Assembly: GCA_964011275.1 (NCBI GenBank)
Contig: CAXGOB010000034.1
Location: forward strand, 1 to 50,629
From: UBA7328 sp002471345
GTDB taxonomy: Bacteria; Bacteroidota; Bacteroidia; Chitinophagales; Saprospiraceae
Direction: 5' to 3'
DNA length: 50,629 nucleotides
A program made the position numbers and the translations under genes. This document shows, piece by piece, positions 17,589-27,043 of the stretch. The notes under the pieces are model-generated. The model had not been told where the DNA came from. It was given only the letters and a program-made list of their open reading frames with translations, and did no database searches. The stretch's first letter is position 1. Each line of letters begins with the position of its first letter.

Positions 17589-18992
17589 ATGATTATCGAA
17601 CAAATATATACAGGTTGCCTTGCTCAAGGAGCATACTACATAGAAAGTGATGGAGAAGTTGCAATAATAGATCCACTTAGAGAAGTAAAAAACTATATAG
17701 ACAAGGCTGAGGAATCAAATGCAAAGATCAAATATATTTTCGAAACACATTTTCATGCTGATTTTGTAAGCGGTCATGTGACTTTAGCTGAAAAAACAGG
17801 AGCTGAGATAGTGTATGGCCCTGATGCAAATCCAAAATTTGACTGCATAGTAGCAGAAGACTCTCAAATTTTTAAATTAGGAAATATTACAATTACTGCT
17901 ATTCATACTCCTGGGCATACTCTAGAAAGTACAACTTACTTACTTAAAGATGAATTGGGAAAGGATCATGCAATATTTTCTGGCGATACTCTTTTTCTAG
18001 GTGATGTAGGAAGACCAGATTTAGCTCAAAAATCTGCGCATATGACTCAAGAAGATTTAGCCGGGATGCTTTACGAAAGTTTACGCAATAAGATAATGCC
18101 TTTAAATGATGATGTAATAGTCTATCCTGCACATGGTGCTGGATCTGCATGTGGTAAGAATATGATGAAAGAGACTGTAGATACGCTAGGCAATCAAAAG
18201 AAGGTGAATTATGCTTTAAGAGCAGATATGACAAAAGATGAATTCATAAAAGAAGTGACTGACGGACTACTTCCACCACCAGCATATTTTCCTGTGAATG
18301 TAAAAATGAACAAGGAAGGATACCAGAGTATAGATAAAGTTTTGAAGCAAGGAAGCCGAGCATTAGATCCTAAAGAATTTGAGCTTATTGCTGGTGAGAC
18401 AGGTGCATTGGTATTAGATGTTAGATCAAAATCAGATTTTGTGAATAGTCATATCCCAAGATCAATATTCATAGGCTTAGATGGAAGCTTTGCACCTTGG
18501 GTAGGTGATTTGATTAGAGATGTAGAAACTCAAATTCTACTGGTAGTAGATGAAGAAAGAGTAGAAGAAGCAGTAACTAGGTTATCTCGTGTTGGATTTG
18601 ACAATACAATAGGATATCTCCGAGGAGGGATAGAATCATGGCGGGATGCAGGTTTTGAATTAGACTCAATTGGTCAGATTTCAGCTGAGGACTTGGCGAA
18701 ATTGGATGCTCCAGCAATCATTGATGTGAGGAAAGAGTCTGAATTTAACCTTTTAGGAGTTGCTGAAGCGGCAAATATACCTCTAACAAATATCAATAAC
18801 CACCTTCAGGAATTACCCTCAGATGAAACCTTTTTCATGCATTGTGCCAGTGGTTTTAGATCCGTGATTGCATCGTCGATTCTTAAATCCAGAGGAATAC
18901 ATAATTTCAAAGATATTAGAGGGGGAATGGCAGCAATAAAAGATACAAATTTTGAATTGATCGAAAACTCATGCCCAAGTCTGTCAAAATGA
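17589..18992 (+). CDS. CstB-like MBL-fold persulfide dioxygenase/rhodanese fusion
   Basis: A 467-residue enzyme in three parts. Residues 1-245 are a metallo-beta-lactamase-fold domain with HFHADF (His54, His56, Asp58), His110, Asp133 (SGDTLF) and His182, the ligand set of ETHE1-type Fe(II) persulfide dioxygenases. Residues about 265-358 are a rhodanese domain without an active-site Cys (Asp321 lies in that region). Residues about 365-462 are an active rhodanese with loop CASGFRS (Cys419). The same order, MBL, pseudorhodanese, rhodanese, is known from CstB of Staphylococcus aureus, which oxidises low-molecular-weight persulfides and yields thiosulfate. The palindromic operator upstream suggests sulfide/persulfide control through the Crp/Fnr regulator. 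Confidence 0.88.
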   Translation: MIIEQIYTGCLAQGAYYIESDGEVAIIDPLREVKNYIDKAEESNAKIKYIFETHFHADFVSGHVTLAEKTGAEIVYGPDANPKFDCIVAEDSQIFKLGNITITAIHTPGHTLESTTYLLKDELGKDHAIFSGDTLFLGDVGRPDLAQKSAHMTQEDLAGMLYESLRNKIMPLNDDVIVYPAHGAGSACGKNMMKETVDTLGNQKKVNYALRADMTKDEFIKEVTDGLLPPPAYFPVNVKMNKEGYQSIDKVLKQGSRALDPKEFELIAGETGALVLDVRSKSDFVNSHIPRSIFIGLDGSFAPWVGDLIRDVETQILLVVDEERVEEAVTRLSRVGFDNTIGYLRGGIESWRDAGFELDSIGQISAEDLAKLDAPAIIDVRKESEFNLLGVAEAANIPLTNINNHLQELPSDETFFMHCASGFRSVIASSILKSRGIHNFKDIRGGMAAIKDTNFELIENSCPSLSK

Positions 18993-19417
18993 TACATGGC
19001 CAATCTTTGTGAAACCTGTACCCTATATGCGCTGATTCACGTATAGATGGCATGACAAAAGTGATGCAAGTGTTAATTAAACTGTGGAATCCGTTAGTCT
19101 TACTTGACCAAGATTTGTTGAGTGGGAATGTTATATTTTGATTTTAGTATTGCTTATACTTGTATTTTCCTATATTCTATTCAATCAAAATGCCATTTCT
19201 CTTCAGTATATGACTTGAATCTAATGATATGTTTTGGACAAATCTGAAGTGCTTTGGATTGATTTTATCTGATCACTTAAACTTCTATAATTATCCAATT
19301 TGCCATTTCTTATTAAACTAGTCATGCTTGAACTCAAGGCCCAATCAAAGTAAATTCGCCGAGTCAATAAAATCTAAATATAGATTACCTATTCAAATTA
19401 GAAATTAACACAAAATC
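18993..19417. other. Gene-free stretch with candidate thiolase promoter
   Basis: No convincing reading frame, RNA gene or strong hairpin is visible here. The only assignable element is a promoter-like TTG (19328-19330), 20-base spacer, TAAATTCG (19351-19358). Confidence 0.5.
19328..19358 (+). promoter_or_regulatory. Candidate promoter of the thiolase/fadB operon
   Basis: TTG at 19328-19330 and TAAATTCG at 19351-19358 (one mismatch to TAnnTTTG) are 20 bases apart, which fits the Bacteroidota -33/-7 arrangement. The start codon is 60 bases downstream of the box. Confidence 0.35.
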
Positions 19418-20620
19418 ATGGAAGCATATATCTACGATGCCGTCAGAACGGTAAGAGGAAAAGGAAATAAAAAAGGATCACTTTTTGGATTTACTCCTAC
19501 ATATTTAGTAACCCAAATCCTGAAAGACCTTAAAGCTAAGCATGATTTTGATCCAGAGTTAATTGAGGATATCATCTTAGGATGTGTGACTCAGGTGATG
19601 GATCAAGGAGCTAATATTGCTAAAACTGCTGCTCAGCAATCTGGATATGGAGATCATTTGTGTGGAGTTACTTTAAATAGATTTTGTGGGTCTGGATTAG
19701 AAGCAATTAATCAAGCAGGGGCGTATGTGAAATCTGGCTTTTCTGATATCATTATTGCAGGAGGAGTAGAAAGTATGAGCAGAGTAAAAATGGGATCTGA
19801 TGGTGGAGCATTAATGATGGATCCTGCGGTAGCACTTCCGGGTCATGCCATTCCACAAGGGATATCTGCAGATCTAATCGCTGCAAAATATGGATTTGAC
19901 AGAAATGATGTTGATGCTTTCGCTCTGGAGTCTCAAGTAAAAGCTGCAGCTGCTGAAGCGGAAAAAAGATTCAAATCAAGAATTCCAATTAGAGATGTTA
20001 ATGGTATCACAGTTTTAGATACAGACGAAAATATTCGTCCTCAGACTACTCTCGATGGCTTGAATGGGCTTAATCCTTCTTTTGAAATGATGGGTAAAAT
20101 GGGAGGTTTTGATGCTGTGGCTTTGGATAGATACCCAGAAATTGAAGAGATTCCTCATATTCATCATGCTGGAAACTCCTCAGCCATTGTTGATGGAGCG
20201 GCTATTGCTCTAATTGGAAATAATGAAGCAGGTAAGAAGTTAGGTATTAAGCCAAGAGCAAAAATTAAGGCTGCGTCAGTATACGGTACAGATCCAACAA
20301 TGATGTTAGTAGGTCCAGCACCAGCAAGTAGAAAAGCTCTGAAGCAGGCAGGGATGACCTTCGATGATATAGATCTCTATGAGGTGAATGAAGCTTTTGC
20401 TGTGGTTCCAATGCGTTTTATGCAAGATTCTGGGGTTCAACAAGATAAAGTGAATGTCAATGGTGGAGCTATTGCTTTAGGTCACCCTCTGGGAGCTACT
20501 GGTTGTATGCTCATGGGAACGCTCATTGACGAATTGGAAAGACAAGATAAATCGACAGGTTTAGTAACTCTTTGTATTGGGGGAGGAATGGGTATTGCCA
20601 CTGTAATAGAGAGGGTGTAA
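19418..20620 (+). CDS. fadA: Acetyl-CoA C-acyltransferase (thiolase)
   Basis: A 400-residue thiolase that cleaves 3-ketoacyl-CoA with CoA in the last step of fatty acid beta-oxidation. The nucleophile Cys90 lies in LNRFCGSGLEA, the catalytic His in GGAIALGHPLGATG (about residue 356), and the second Cys in LCIGGGMG near residue 388. The length is normal for the family. It is 49 bases ahead of the FadB-type gene, so the two make the usual fadA-fadB pair, here with fadA first. It could in principle act as a biosynthetic acetoacetyl-CoA thiolase, but the partner gene argues for degradation. Confidence 0.92.
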   Translation: MEAYIYDAVRTVRGKGNKKGSLFGFTPTYLVTQILKDLKAKHDFDPELIEDIILGCVTQVMDQGANIAKTAAQQSGYGDHLCGVTLNRFCGSGLEAINQAGAYVKSGFSDIIIAGGVESMSRVKMGSDGGALMMDPAVALPGHAIPQGISADLIAAKYGFDRNDVDAFALESQVKAAAAEAEKRFKSRIPIRDVNGITVLDTDENIRPQTTLDGLNGLNPSFEMMGKMGGFDAVALDRYPEIEEIPHIHHAGNSSAIVDGAAIALIGNNEAGKKLGIKPRAKIKAASVYGTDPTMMLVGPAPASRKALKQAGMTFDDIDLYEVNEAFAVVPMRFMQDSGVQQDKVNVNGGAIALGHPLGATGCMLMGTLIDELERQDKSTGLVTLCIGGGMGIATVIERV

Positions 20621-20669
20621 GACTATTGATTATCAATAGTTTATTATAAAATAGAACAAGAAAAACTAA

Positions 20670-22829
20670 ATGAGTAAGAATATAAAAAATGATCTTTTTA
20701 GTTACGAAATAGGGAGTGATGGAGTTGCATTATTCACTATAGATCAGAAGAATAATCCAACGAATTTATTCAGTATAGAATTTATTAATGAGTTCATTGA
20801 GATTGCTAATGATGCTATCAAAGATGAGAATGTCAAAGGGGTAATAATTACTTCTGGACAGAAAATGTTTATGCCAGGAGCTGACTTACGCGAATTGAAA
20901 AAAGCGGGTGGTGATCCAGTTGAACAGTTCAATGGAATGATGAAAATGCATACCGCTTTCAGACAGATCGAAACTGGAGGCAAGCCTTTTGTAGCGGCTA
21001 TAAATGGTACTGCAATGGGAGGAGGATTAGAGTTATGTCTTGTATGTCACCACAGAATAGTATTAAATAATCACAGAATAAAGCTTGGTTTTCCAGAAGT
21101 AAAAGTGGGCCTTCTACCTGGAGGAGCAGGTACGGTCAAAGCTCCGTATCTTTTGGGTATCCAAAATGGCCTGATGTATTTGATGCAGGGCATAGAAGCT
21201 CGTCCAGAAAAAGCCTTAAAAGATGGATTGGTAAATGATATTGCTGAGAATCAAGAAGAGATGATTGCTAAAGCAAAAGCATGGATTGAGGCAAATCCAA
21301 ATCCAGTGCAGCCATGGGACAATAAGAAGCATAAAATTCCTGGAGGAGGATTAATGTCTCCGAATGGAGCTCAGACGATGATGGGAGCCATTGGGAATTT
21401 GCGAAAAATGACTCATGGAAATTACCCAGCTGCTAATGCAATTCTGAGTGTAGTGCACGATAGTCTCTCTATGCCAATGGATAGAGCCGTAGAGGTGGAA
21501 GCAAGATACTTTACAAAGGTAATTGCAACCAAGGAAGCTAAGAATATGATTCGGACAGGCTTCATGGGAATGCAAAATGCGAAGAAAGGAAAGGCAAGAC
21601 CTAAAGATGAGCCTAAATATGAAGTGAAGAAATTGGGAATTCTTGGTGCCGGGATGATGGGTGCTGGTATAGCATATGTATCGGCAAAAGCAGGAATGGA
21701 GGCAGTATTAAAGGACGTGACTCAAGAAGGTGCTGACAAAGGGAAAGATTACTCTCGTGTGCTTCTTGAAAAAGCAATGAAGAGAGGACGAAGTACTCCT
21801 GAAAAGGCTGAAGCTCTGCTCTCAAAAATTCATCCTACTGATGACCCAAGCGCAGTAGAAGGGTCGGACTTAATTATTGAAGCTGTATTTGAGAATCCGG
21901 AATTAAAAGCAAAAGTTACTAAACAAACTGAAGCAGTCTTAGCAGCAGATAAAGTATATGGCTCTAATACTTCCACTATTCCTATAACTCAATTGGCCCT
22001 GGCATCAGAAAGGCCTGAAAATTTTATTGGTATACATTTCTTTTCACCTGTAGATAAAATGCCACTGGTAGAAATTATAAAAGGTGAAAAAACAGGACCT
22101 AAGGCTATTGCAGCTGCTGTCGATTATACAGTTGCAATTGGTAAAATACCAATAGTAGTTAATGATAGTAGAGGATTCTTTACTTCCAGATGTTTTGGCA
22201 CTTTTGTTTCTGAGGGCATGTTTCTACTAGAGGAAGGAGTGCCGGCAGCAATGATAGAAAATGTTGCGAAGACAAAAGGAATGCCGGTAGGGCCATTAGC
22301 AGTGCAAGATGAAGTGAGTCTCACATTGGGCATGCATGTGTATGAAAGTGATCCATCCACTGATAAACATCCTTCTCAGACAAGGTCATATGAGATGGCA
22401 AAGAAAATGGTAAAAGAGCATGGTAGAGGTGGTAAGAAAGCTGGGGCAGGGTTTTATGATTATCCAGAAGGTGGGAAAAAGAAACTTTGGTCTGAATTGG
22501 GCAAGATATTCAAGTCAAATGTAGATACTCTTGATAAAGAAACGGTTGCTAAAAGAATAATGCACAGACAGGCATTAGAAAGTTTTAGATGTCTTGATGA
22601 GGGGGTGTTGACCTCTGTTGTTGATGGAGATATCGGCTCTGTTTTAGGATGGGGTTTCCCAATCTATACAGGTGGGGCAATATCTTATATTGATTTTGTA
22701 GGTGTTAAAGAGTTTGTTGCTGAATGTGATGAATTTGAGAAAAAATATGGATCAAGATGGACTGTGCCTACCTCATTAAGGGCATTGGCTGATTCCGGTA
22801 AGATGGTTCATGATTTTGGTAAAGGTTGA
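20670..22829 (+). CDS. fadJ: FadB/FadJ-type enoyl-CoA hydratase / 3-hydroxyacyl-CoA dehydrogenase
   Basis: A 719-residue bifunctional enzyme of beta-oxidation. Residues about 10-200 form the crotonase domain with the oxyanion-hole glycines in NGTAMGGGLELC and the second acidic region in GFPEVKVGLLPGGAGT. After a linker, residues about 318-500 form the NAD-binding domain (LGILGAGMMGAGIAYVSAKAG) with the conserved HFFSPVDKMPLVEII. The C-terminal 3HCDH domains follow, with RGFFTSRCF and GRGGKKAGAGFYDYPEGGKK. It acts on enoyl-CoA and 3-hydroxyacyl-CoA, passing product to the upstream thiolase. FadB and FadJ cannot be told apart from sequence alone. Confidence 0.93.
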   Translation: MSKNIKNDLFSYEIGSDGVALFTIDQKNNPTNLFSIEFINEFIEIANDAIKDENVKGVIITSGQKMFMPGADLRELKKAGGDPVEQFNGMMKMHTAFRQIETGGKPFVAAINGTAMGGGLELCLVCHHRIVLNNHRIKLGFPEVKVGLLPGGAGTVKAPYLLGIQNGLMYLMQGIEARPEKALKDGLVNDIAENQEEMIAKAKAWIEANPNPVQPWDNKKHKIPGGGLMSPNGAQTMMGAIGNLRKMTHGNYPAANAILSVVHDSLSMPMDRAVEVEARYFTKVIATKEAKNMIRTGFMGMQNAKKGKARPKDEPKYEVKKLGILGAGMMGAGIAYVSAKAGMEAVLKDVTQEGADKGKDYSRVLLEKAMKRGRSTPEKAEALLSKIHPTDDPSAVEGSDLIIEAVFENPELKAKVTKQTEAVLAADKVYGSNTSTIPITQLALASERPENFIGIHFFSPVDKMPLVEIIKGEKTGPKAIAAAVDYTVAIGKIPIVVNDSRGFFTSRCFGTFVSEGMFLLEEGVPAAMIENVAKTKGMPVGPLAVQDEVSLTLGMHVYESDPSTDKHPSQTRSYEMAKKMVKEHGRGGKKAGAGFYDYPEGGKKKLWSELGKIFKSNVDTLDKETVAKRIMHRQALESFRCLDEGVLTSVVDGDIGSVLGWGFPIYTGGAISYIDFVGVKEFVAECDEFEKKYGSRWTVPTSLRALADSGKMVHDFGKG

Positions 22830-23399
22830 TGCGAATCTAGAAGTACAAGTTAGCTTAATATATTTTTGATTTCTAAATTATCAATGATTCCTTTAAGAAT
22901 AAAATTATGTTTTCTGTTTGAGGCTTTAAAAATTAATATTCAGCATGGATTCAGTTTAATCATAATAGCATAGTGTTCTATATAATAAATGCCTCTTTCA
23001 TTTGAAGGAGGCATTTTTGCTTGTAATTCTAAAAACACTGGAAATTTATCTTCAGTTTAATAACTCAAGACATTAAAAAATACTAACCTAGCCTGTTTAT
23101 TATTCTAACATCTGATTTGAGATTTCTGTTTTTTAGAAATGTGATGTTTAATTCCATTTACCATGATTTCCCTTCTTTTTGATCTTTAATTCTTAGTCCT
23201 GACATCGTAAATTGGAACTTCTCGTCGAGATTTTACTTGTACTCATAGAAATGGAGGAGGTTGATGAAACTGAATTGAGATATATTTTGGTTTATTATTA
23301 AATGTTAAGAAGCTCTTAATGAAACCTTTCCAATTTGGAGGAAGTAAGAATCACAAGATCACTTAACGAGTATTATTTCACCTTTCTAAATCATATATC
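22830..23399. other. Long gene-free stretch with one terminator
   Basis: Apart from the terminator hairpin at 22987-23018 I see no credible gene or RNA structure here. Only very short reading frames occur, such as a 16-codon one at about 23251. The right part must hold the promoter of the NfeD/flotillin operon, but no clear TAnnTTTG box stands out. Confidence 0.5.
22987..23018 (+). terminator. Intrinsic terminator after the beta-oxidation operon
   Basis: AAATGCCTC (22987-22995) pairs perfectly with GAGGCATTT (23008-23016), and the stem is extended by TTTC/GAAG with one wobble pair around an ATTT loop. A run of T follows. It lies 157 bases past the fad stop codon. Confidence 0.75.
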
Positions 23400-23930
23400 A
23401 TGATCACTATTCTCACCTGGATTTCTATTACTACCGGAGGGATCCTGATATTAATGATGTTGATGTCACTTATAGGTGGCTTGGATTTAGATTTTGATGT
23501 AGGTTCGGCTGATACAGATACAGACTCCTCAGGAGGATTAGGAGCTATTAAAGGAGCACTGACTTTTGTTTCAGTAAGTTCATGGGTCGTAAAAATTCTT
23601 TTGACTACTAATAACCACATGGGGTTTGCAATTTTTGTTGGTACCATATGTGGCGTGCTAGCTATCATGTTGCTCAATTATATTTTGAAACTTCTTCTGA
23701 AAAATGAAGAGAATGTAAATTGGAGTATGAATGATGCACTTTTTAAGACAGGTTCGGTCTATCTTAAAATTCCGTCAGGAAAGGGTAGTGGTATTGTACA
23801 TATTGATGTCAATGGAGCTATGAGGGAGCTCAAAGCAAAATCAAATCTAAAGAAAGACATTGCAACAGGAGCTGATGTGAGGGTCACAGAGATAGAGGGC
23901 GAATATGTATATGTAGAACTTTCGTCTTAG
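23400..23930 (+). CDS. NfeD-like (YuaF-type) membrane protein
   Basis: A 176-residue protein with two hydrophobic segments (about residues 4-27 and 70-100), separated by an acidic Asp/Ser/Gly-rich loop (DLDFDVGSADTDTDSS), and a C-terminal OB-fold-like domain (about 118-174, with GKGSGIVHIDVNG and ADVRVTEIEGEYVYVEL). This is the layout of the short NfeD1b/YuaF proteins. It is 63 bases ahead of a flotillin gene, the same pairing as yuaF-floT in Bacillus. The expected role is in organising membrane microdomains together with the flotillin. Similarity is moderate; the neighbour makes the call firmer. Confidence 0.8.
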   Translation: MITILTWISITTGGILILMMLMSLIGGLDLDFDVGSADTDTDSSGGLGAIKGALTFVSVSSWVVKILLTTNNHMGFAIFVGTICGVLAIMLLNYILKLLLKNEENVNWSMNDALFKTGSVYLKIPSGKGSGIVHIDVNGAMRELKAKSNLKKDIATGADVRVTEIEGEYVYVELSS

Positions 23931-23993
23931 AGGTGTGAACCTCAAGGCTTTTTATAAATCACCTTTTCAATTAACAATCAAATAATAACAGTT

Positions 23994-25418
23994 ATGGGAA
24001 CAGAATTTTTGATATTAATCGGTTTTATAGTATTTCTTACACTCCTCTTGATGCTGTTTTTTATCAGCAGGTATAGAAGATGTCCATCAGATAAGATACT
24101 TGTCGTATACGGGAAGACAGGTGGAGAACAATCTGCCAAGTGCTATGCAGGAGGAGCAGCTTTTGTTTGGCCCGTTATTCAAGATTACAGATACTTAGAT
24201 TTAACTCCAATAAGCATTGATGTAAACTTACAAGATGCTCTATCTAAACAAAATATTCGAGTTTCTGTACCGGCACAATTTACAGTAGGGGTGAGTAATA
24301 AGCCTCACTTGATGATAGCAGCCGCAGAGCGATTATTAGGCCTTGAGAGCGCTGCTATAAGGTCACTTGCACATGACATCATCATGGGACAGATGCGGCT
24401 TGTGATTGCCAATATGGACATTGAGGAACTGAATACTGATAGAGATAAGTTTGTGGAGTCCGTCTATATGAATGTGGGCAATGAGCTTCATAAGATAGGA
24501 TTAGAGTTAATCAATGTGAACGTGACAGATATTCAAGATGAATCTGGTTATATCAATGCATTGGGTAAGGAAGCTGCTGCAAAAGCAATCAATGATGCAA
24601 AAGTAAAAGTGGCCAATGAAGAGAGAACTGGTGCAATAGGCCAAGCAGAAGCTGGACAAGATCAAAGAGTGAAAGTAGCAGATGCAAATAGTAGAGCCCA
24701 AGTTGGTGAAGCAGAAGCTAAGGCATTGGCAACAGAAGGTAAAAATAGAGCGGAAATAGAAATAGCTAATTCAAATGCTCTTAGAGATGTAGAAGTAGCA
24801 GAATCAGAAAGGAAAGCAACCGCAGCTAGAAAAGTGGCTTCAGCGAAAGCATTGGAAGAAGCCTACCTTGCAGAACAAGATGCTGAGGATGCAAGAGCAA
24901 AAATGGAATTGGCAAAAAAACAAGCTGATGAAGTAGTAGAAGCAAGCATAGAAAAGCAAAAAGCTGTAATTGCCGCTCAAGCAGAAGCGGAAAGGCAAAG
25001 AGAAACAGCAAAGGGGGAAGCAGATGCCATCCTTGCTAAATATTTAGCACAAGCAAAAGGTCAGGAAGCACTATTAACTAAACAAGCTGAAGGGTTTCAA
25101 AGATTAGTGGATGCTGCAAATGGAGATCCTCAGAGTGCAATTGGTTACTTAATGATAGATAAGCTTACGGAATTGGCTGAGATTCAGACAGGTGCAATTA
25201 AAGACTTAGACATTCACAAGGTTGTAGTATACGATAATGGAAGTGGGCAAGGTGTAAGTAATTTTGTGCAAGGCCTTTACGGAATGATGCCGCAATTGAG
25301 TGACTTCTTACAGCAAAGTGGAATGAGTCTACCTGAAACATTAGTAAAAAGCAATCCTTTGATGACAAAAGAAGGTGATGGAAATAAAATTGAAACATCT
25401 GAAGCAAAGGACAAATAG
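23994..25418 (+). CDS. floT: Flotillin (SPFH/band 7 family)
   Basis: A 474-residue membrane scaffold protein. It has an N-terminal membrane hairpin or helix (residues 5-25), the SPFH domain (about 30-200, starting with CPSDKILVVYGK), and a long Ala/Glu/Lys-rich coiled coil (about 205-370) with many EA and AE repeats, as in FloT/YuaG. The tail (about 385-474) is less conserved and ends acidic. Flotillins assemble into membrane rafts that influence secretion, envelope stress and signalling. The gene is paired with the upstream NfeD-like gene and closed by a strong terminator. Confidence 0.92.
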   Translation: MGTEFLILIGFIVFLTLLLMLFFISRYRRCPSDKILVVYGKTGGEQSAKCYAGGAAFVWPVIQDYRYLDLTPISIDVNLQDALSKQNIRVSVPAQFTVGVSNKPHLMIAAAERLLGLESAAIRSLAHDIIMGQMRLVIANMDIEELNTDRDKFVESVYMNVGNELHKIGLELINVNVTDIQDESGYINALGKEAAAKAINDAKVKVANEERTGAIGQAEAGQDQRVKVADANSRAQVGEAEAKALATEGKNRAEIEIANSNALRDVEVAESERKATAARKVASAKALEEAYLAEQDAEDARAKMELAKKQADEVVEASIEKQKAVIAAQAEAERQRETAKGEADAILAKYLAQAKGQEALLTKQAEGFQRLVDAANGDPQSAIGYLMIDKLTELAEIQTGAIKDLDIHKVVVYDNGSGQGVSNFVQGLYGMMPQLSDFLQQSGMSLPETLVKSNPLMTKEGDGNKIETSEAKDK

Positions 25419-25752
25419 CATCTAAAATTAGATTTATAATATCAGGATCGAGTTTTAAAAACTTAGACTTGATCCTGTATTATTTCTTTTCACACCTTCC
25501 TCTCAGTTCAATCCAAATAGAACCGGAAGATTATTGAAACCATCTATTTACGTAGATTTGATTTTTAATGCTTCAAGATGCTTATAGTCATTTTGTAATC
25601 TTTCAAGAATTTGATGATCATCTTTTGATATCAATCAGGACTAATGTATTTCACCCAACATTAATTGTGTTTATAATTAATCTGATGTTAGATTGATTGG
25701 AGTATATGACATAAATACATAAGTTAGCAAGTATAATAGGAATCCCAGGCTG
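25419..25752. other. Gene-free stretch between flotillin and AraC genes
   Basis: It holds the flotillin terminator (25443-25490). The remainder, AT-rich, must contain the promoter of the AraC gene, but I cannot point to a clear box. No reading frame of note. Confidence 0.5.
25443..25490 (+). terminator. Intrinsic terminator of the NfeD/flotillin operon
   Basis: CAGGATCGAGTTT (25443-25455) pairs with AGACTTGATCCTG (25465-25477), 13 pairs including two wobbles, around a nine-base loop. A T-rich tail follows. The stem begins 24 bases after the flotillin stop. Confidence 0.7.
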
Positions 25753-26577
25753 ATGGAATACAGAGGAAAAAATGGTGAATATTTTGAACTAGTCACAATT
25801 AATCAAAGCAATTGTGATATTCTGAAATCTTCTGGAAATAATCAGCTTTCATTACTCTGGTTTACTTCGGACTTAAATCATCTCAGCATTGATTTAGTCC
25901 CTTATACTTTAAACAAAAACAAGATCATTTGTGTAACAGAATTTCATATGATCGAAATTGAGAAGATTCATGAGTTGAAACTTCTCCGATTTAATAAACC
26001 ATTTTACTGCATACTCGACCATGATAGTGAAGTGGGTTGCAAAGGAATTTTGTACTACGGATCGCCCAGTCTTCCTATTATAGATATTATTGATTCAGAC
26101 ATTGAAATATTAGAATCAGTTTGGAAAGTTCTTCTTATAGAAATGAAATCTCAAGATAGTTTGCAATTGGAAATGTTGCAGATGATCTTGAAAAGAATCC
26201 TAATTCTTTGTACTAGAATTTATAAAACTCAAAACAATTTTCAGTCCTTGGATAAAGCTTATGTAAATATTGTAAGAGAGTTCAATTTTCTTGTAGAAAG
26301 ACACTTTAAAGAATTTCACAGTGTGGTTGAATATGCAAATCTCCTTAACAAAGCACCAAAAACACTTTCAAACCTATTTAAAAAACTTGGAAATAAAACT
26401 CCGCTTCAATTCATTCAAAATAGGTTGCTTATTGAAGCCATTCGATTATTAAAATATTCTGATAAATCAATTTCTGATATTGGTTATGATCTAGGCTTCA
26501 GTGATGTTCAATCTTTTAGCAGATTTTTCAAGAAACAAAAGGGCTATTCTCCAAATGAGTATCGACTATCATCATAA
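25753..26577 (+). CDS. AraC-family transcription regulator
   Basis: A 274-residue regulator. The C-terminal about 100 residues form the double helix-turn-helix of AraC/XylS proteins (SVVEYANLLNKAPKTLSNLF and ISDIGYDLGFSDVQSFSRFF, followed by KKQKGYSPNEYR). The N-terminal about 170 residues look like a degenerate cupin sensor domain; no ligand can be predicted. It is encoded 103 bases upstream of the thioredoxin gene in the same direction and is a plausible regulator of that redox cluster. Confidence 0.88.
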   Translation: MEYRGKNGEYFELVTINQSNCDILKSSGNNQLSLLWFTSDLNHLSIDLVPYTLNKNKIICVTEFHMIEIEKIHELKLLRFNKPFYCILDHDSEVGCKGILYYGSPSLPIIDIIDSDIEILESVWKVLLIEMKSQDSLQLEMLQMILKRILILCTRIYKTQNNFQSLDKAYVNIVREFNFLVERHFKEFHSVVEYANLLNKAPKTLSNLFKKLGNKTPLQFIQNRLLIEAIRLLKYSDKSISDIGYDLGFSDVQSFSRFFKKQKGYSPNEYRLSS

Positions 26578-26680
26578 AGGGAAAAAATGCCAACAATTAA
26601 GGAATAACTGGCTACAAACCACCTTCACTTAAGACTCATATTTGCATTGTAATCGCATTTATAACATTATAAAAATTACA

Positions 26681-27010
26681 ATGAAAGAGATAAAAAATGC
26701 AAAAGAGTATCAAGAAATCATAAGTGGTAATAAACCTGTCTTATTAGATTTTTATGCAGACTGGTGTGGACCTTGTCAATCGCAATTGCCAGTTTTAGAA
26801 AAGTTAGCCTTGGAATATGACTCTGATTTTGAAATTGCAAAAATCAATGTTGACACCAATCCAGAATTAGCAAAAAAGTTTGGAGTCAGAAGTATTCCTG
26901 CATTGTTTTTTATACAGGATGGTGAGATCAAGGAAAGTCTAAATGGATTTCAATCAGAATCTGTTTTGGAGAATAAATTGAATCAATATTCTGAAAACGT
27001 AACACTTTAA
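26681..27010 (+). CDS. trxA: Thioredoxin
   Basis: A 109-residue cytoplasmic thioredoxin with the redox motif WCGPCQ (Cys30 and Cys33) and the cis-Pro loop RSIPALFF. The ATG at 26681 gives the standard thioredoxin length; a TTG further upstream at 26642 would only add an unrelated stretch. It is the first gene of a three-gene cluster with an NTF2-like protein and the Grx-Grx-thioredoxin reductase fusion, so it is the likely electron acceptor of that reductase. Confidence 0.92.
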   Translation: MKEIKNAKEYQEIISGNKPVLLDFYADWCGPCQSQLPVLEKLALEYDSDFEIAKINVDTNPELAKKFGVRSIPALFFIQDGEIKESLNGFQSESVLENKLNQYSENVTL

Positions 27011-27043
27011 AATAAATCGTATTAACAATTAAATATTATAACA

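Noticed and set aside
18993..19417. Possible RNA gene in the gap before the thiolase
   Set aside because: No tRNA T-loop (GTTCRA), stable stem or covarying pattern can be seen by eye.
23251..23301. A 16-codon ORF in the long gap before the NfeD gene
   Set aside because: No family, no conserved feature and too short to support.
26642..26680. TTG start adding 13 residues to thioredoxin
   Set aside because: Standard thioredoxin length and alignment begin at the ATG at 26681.
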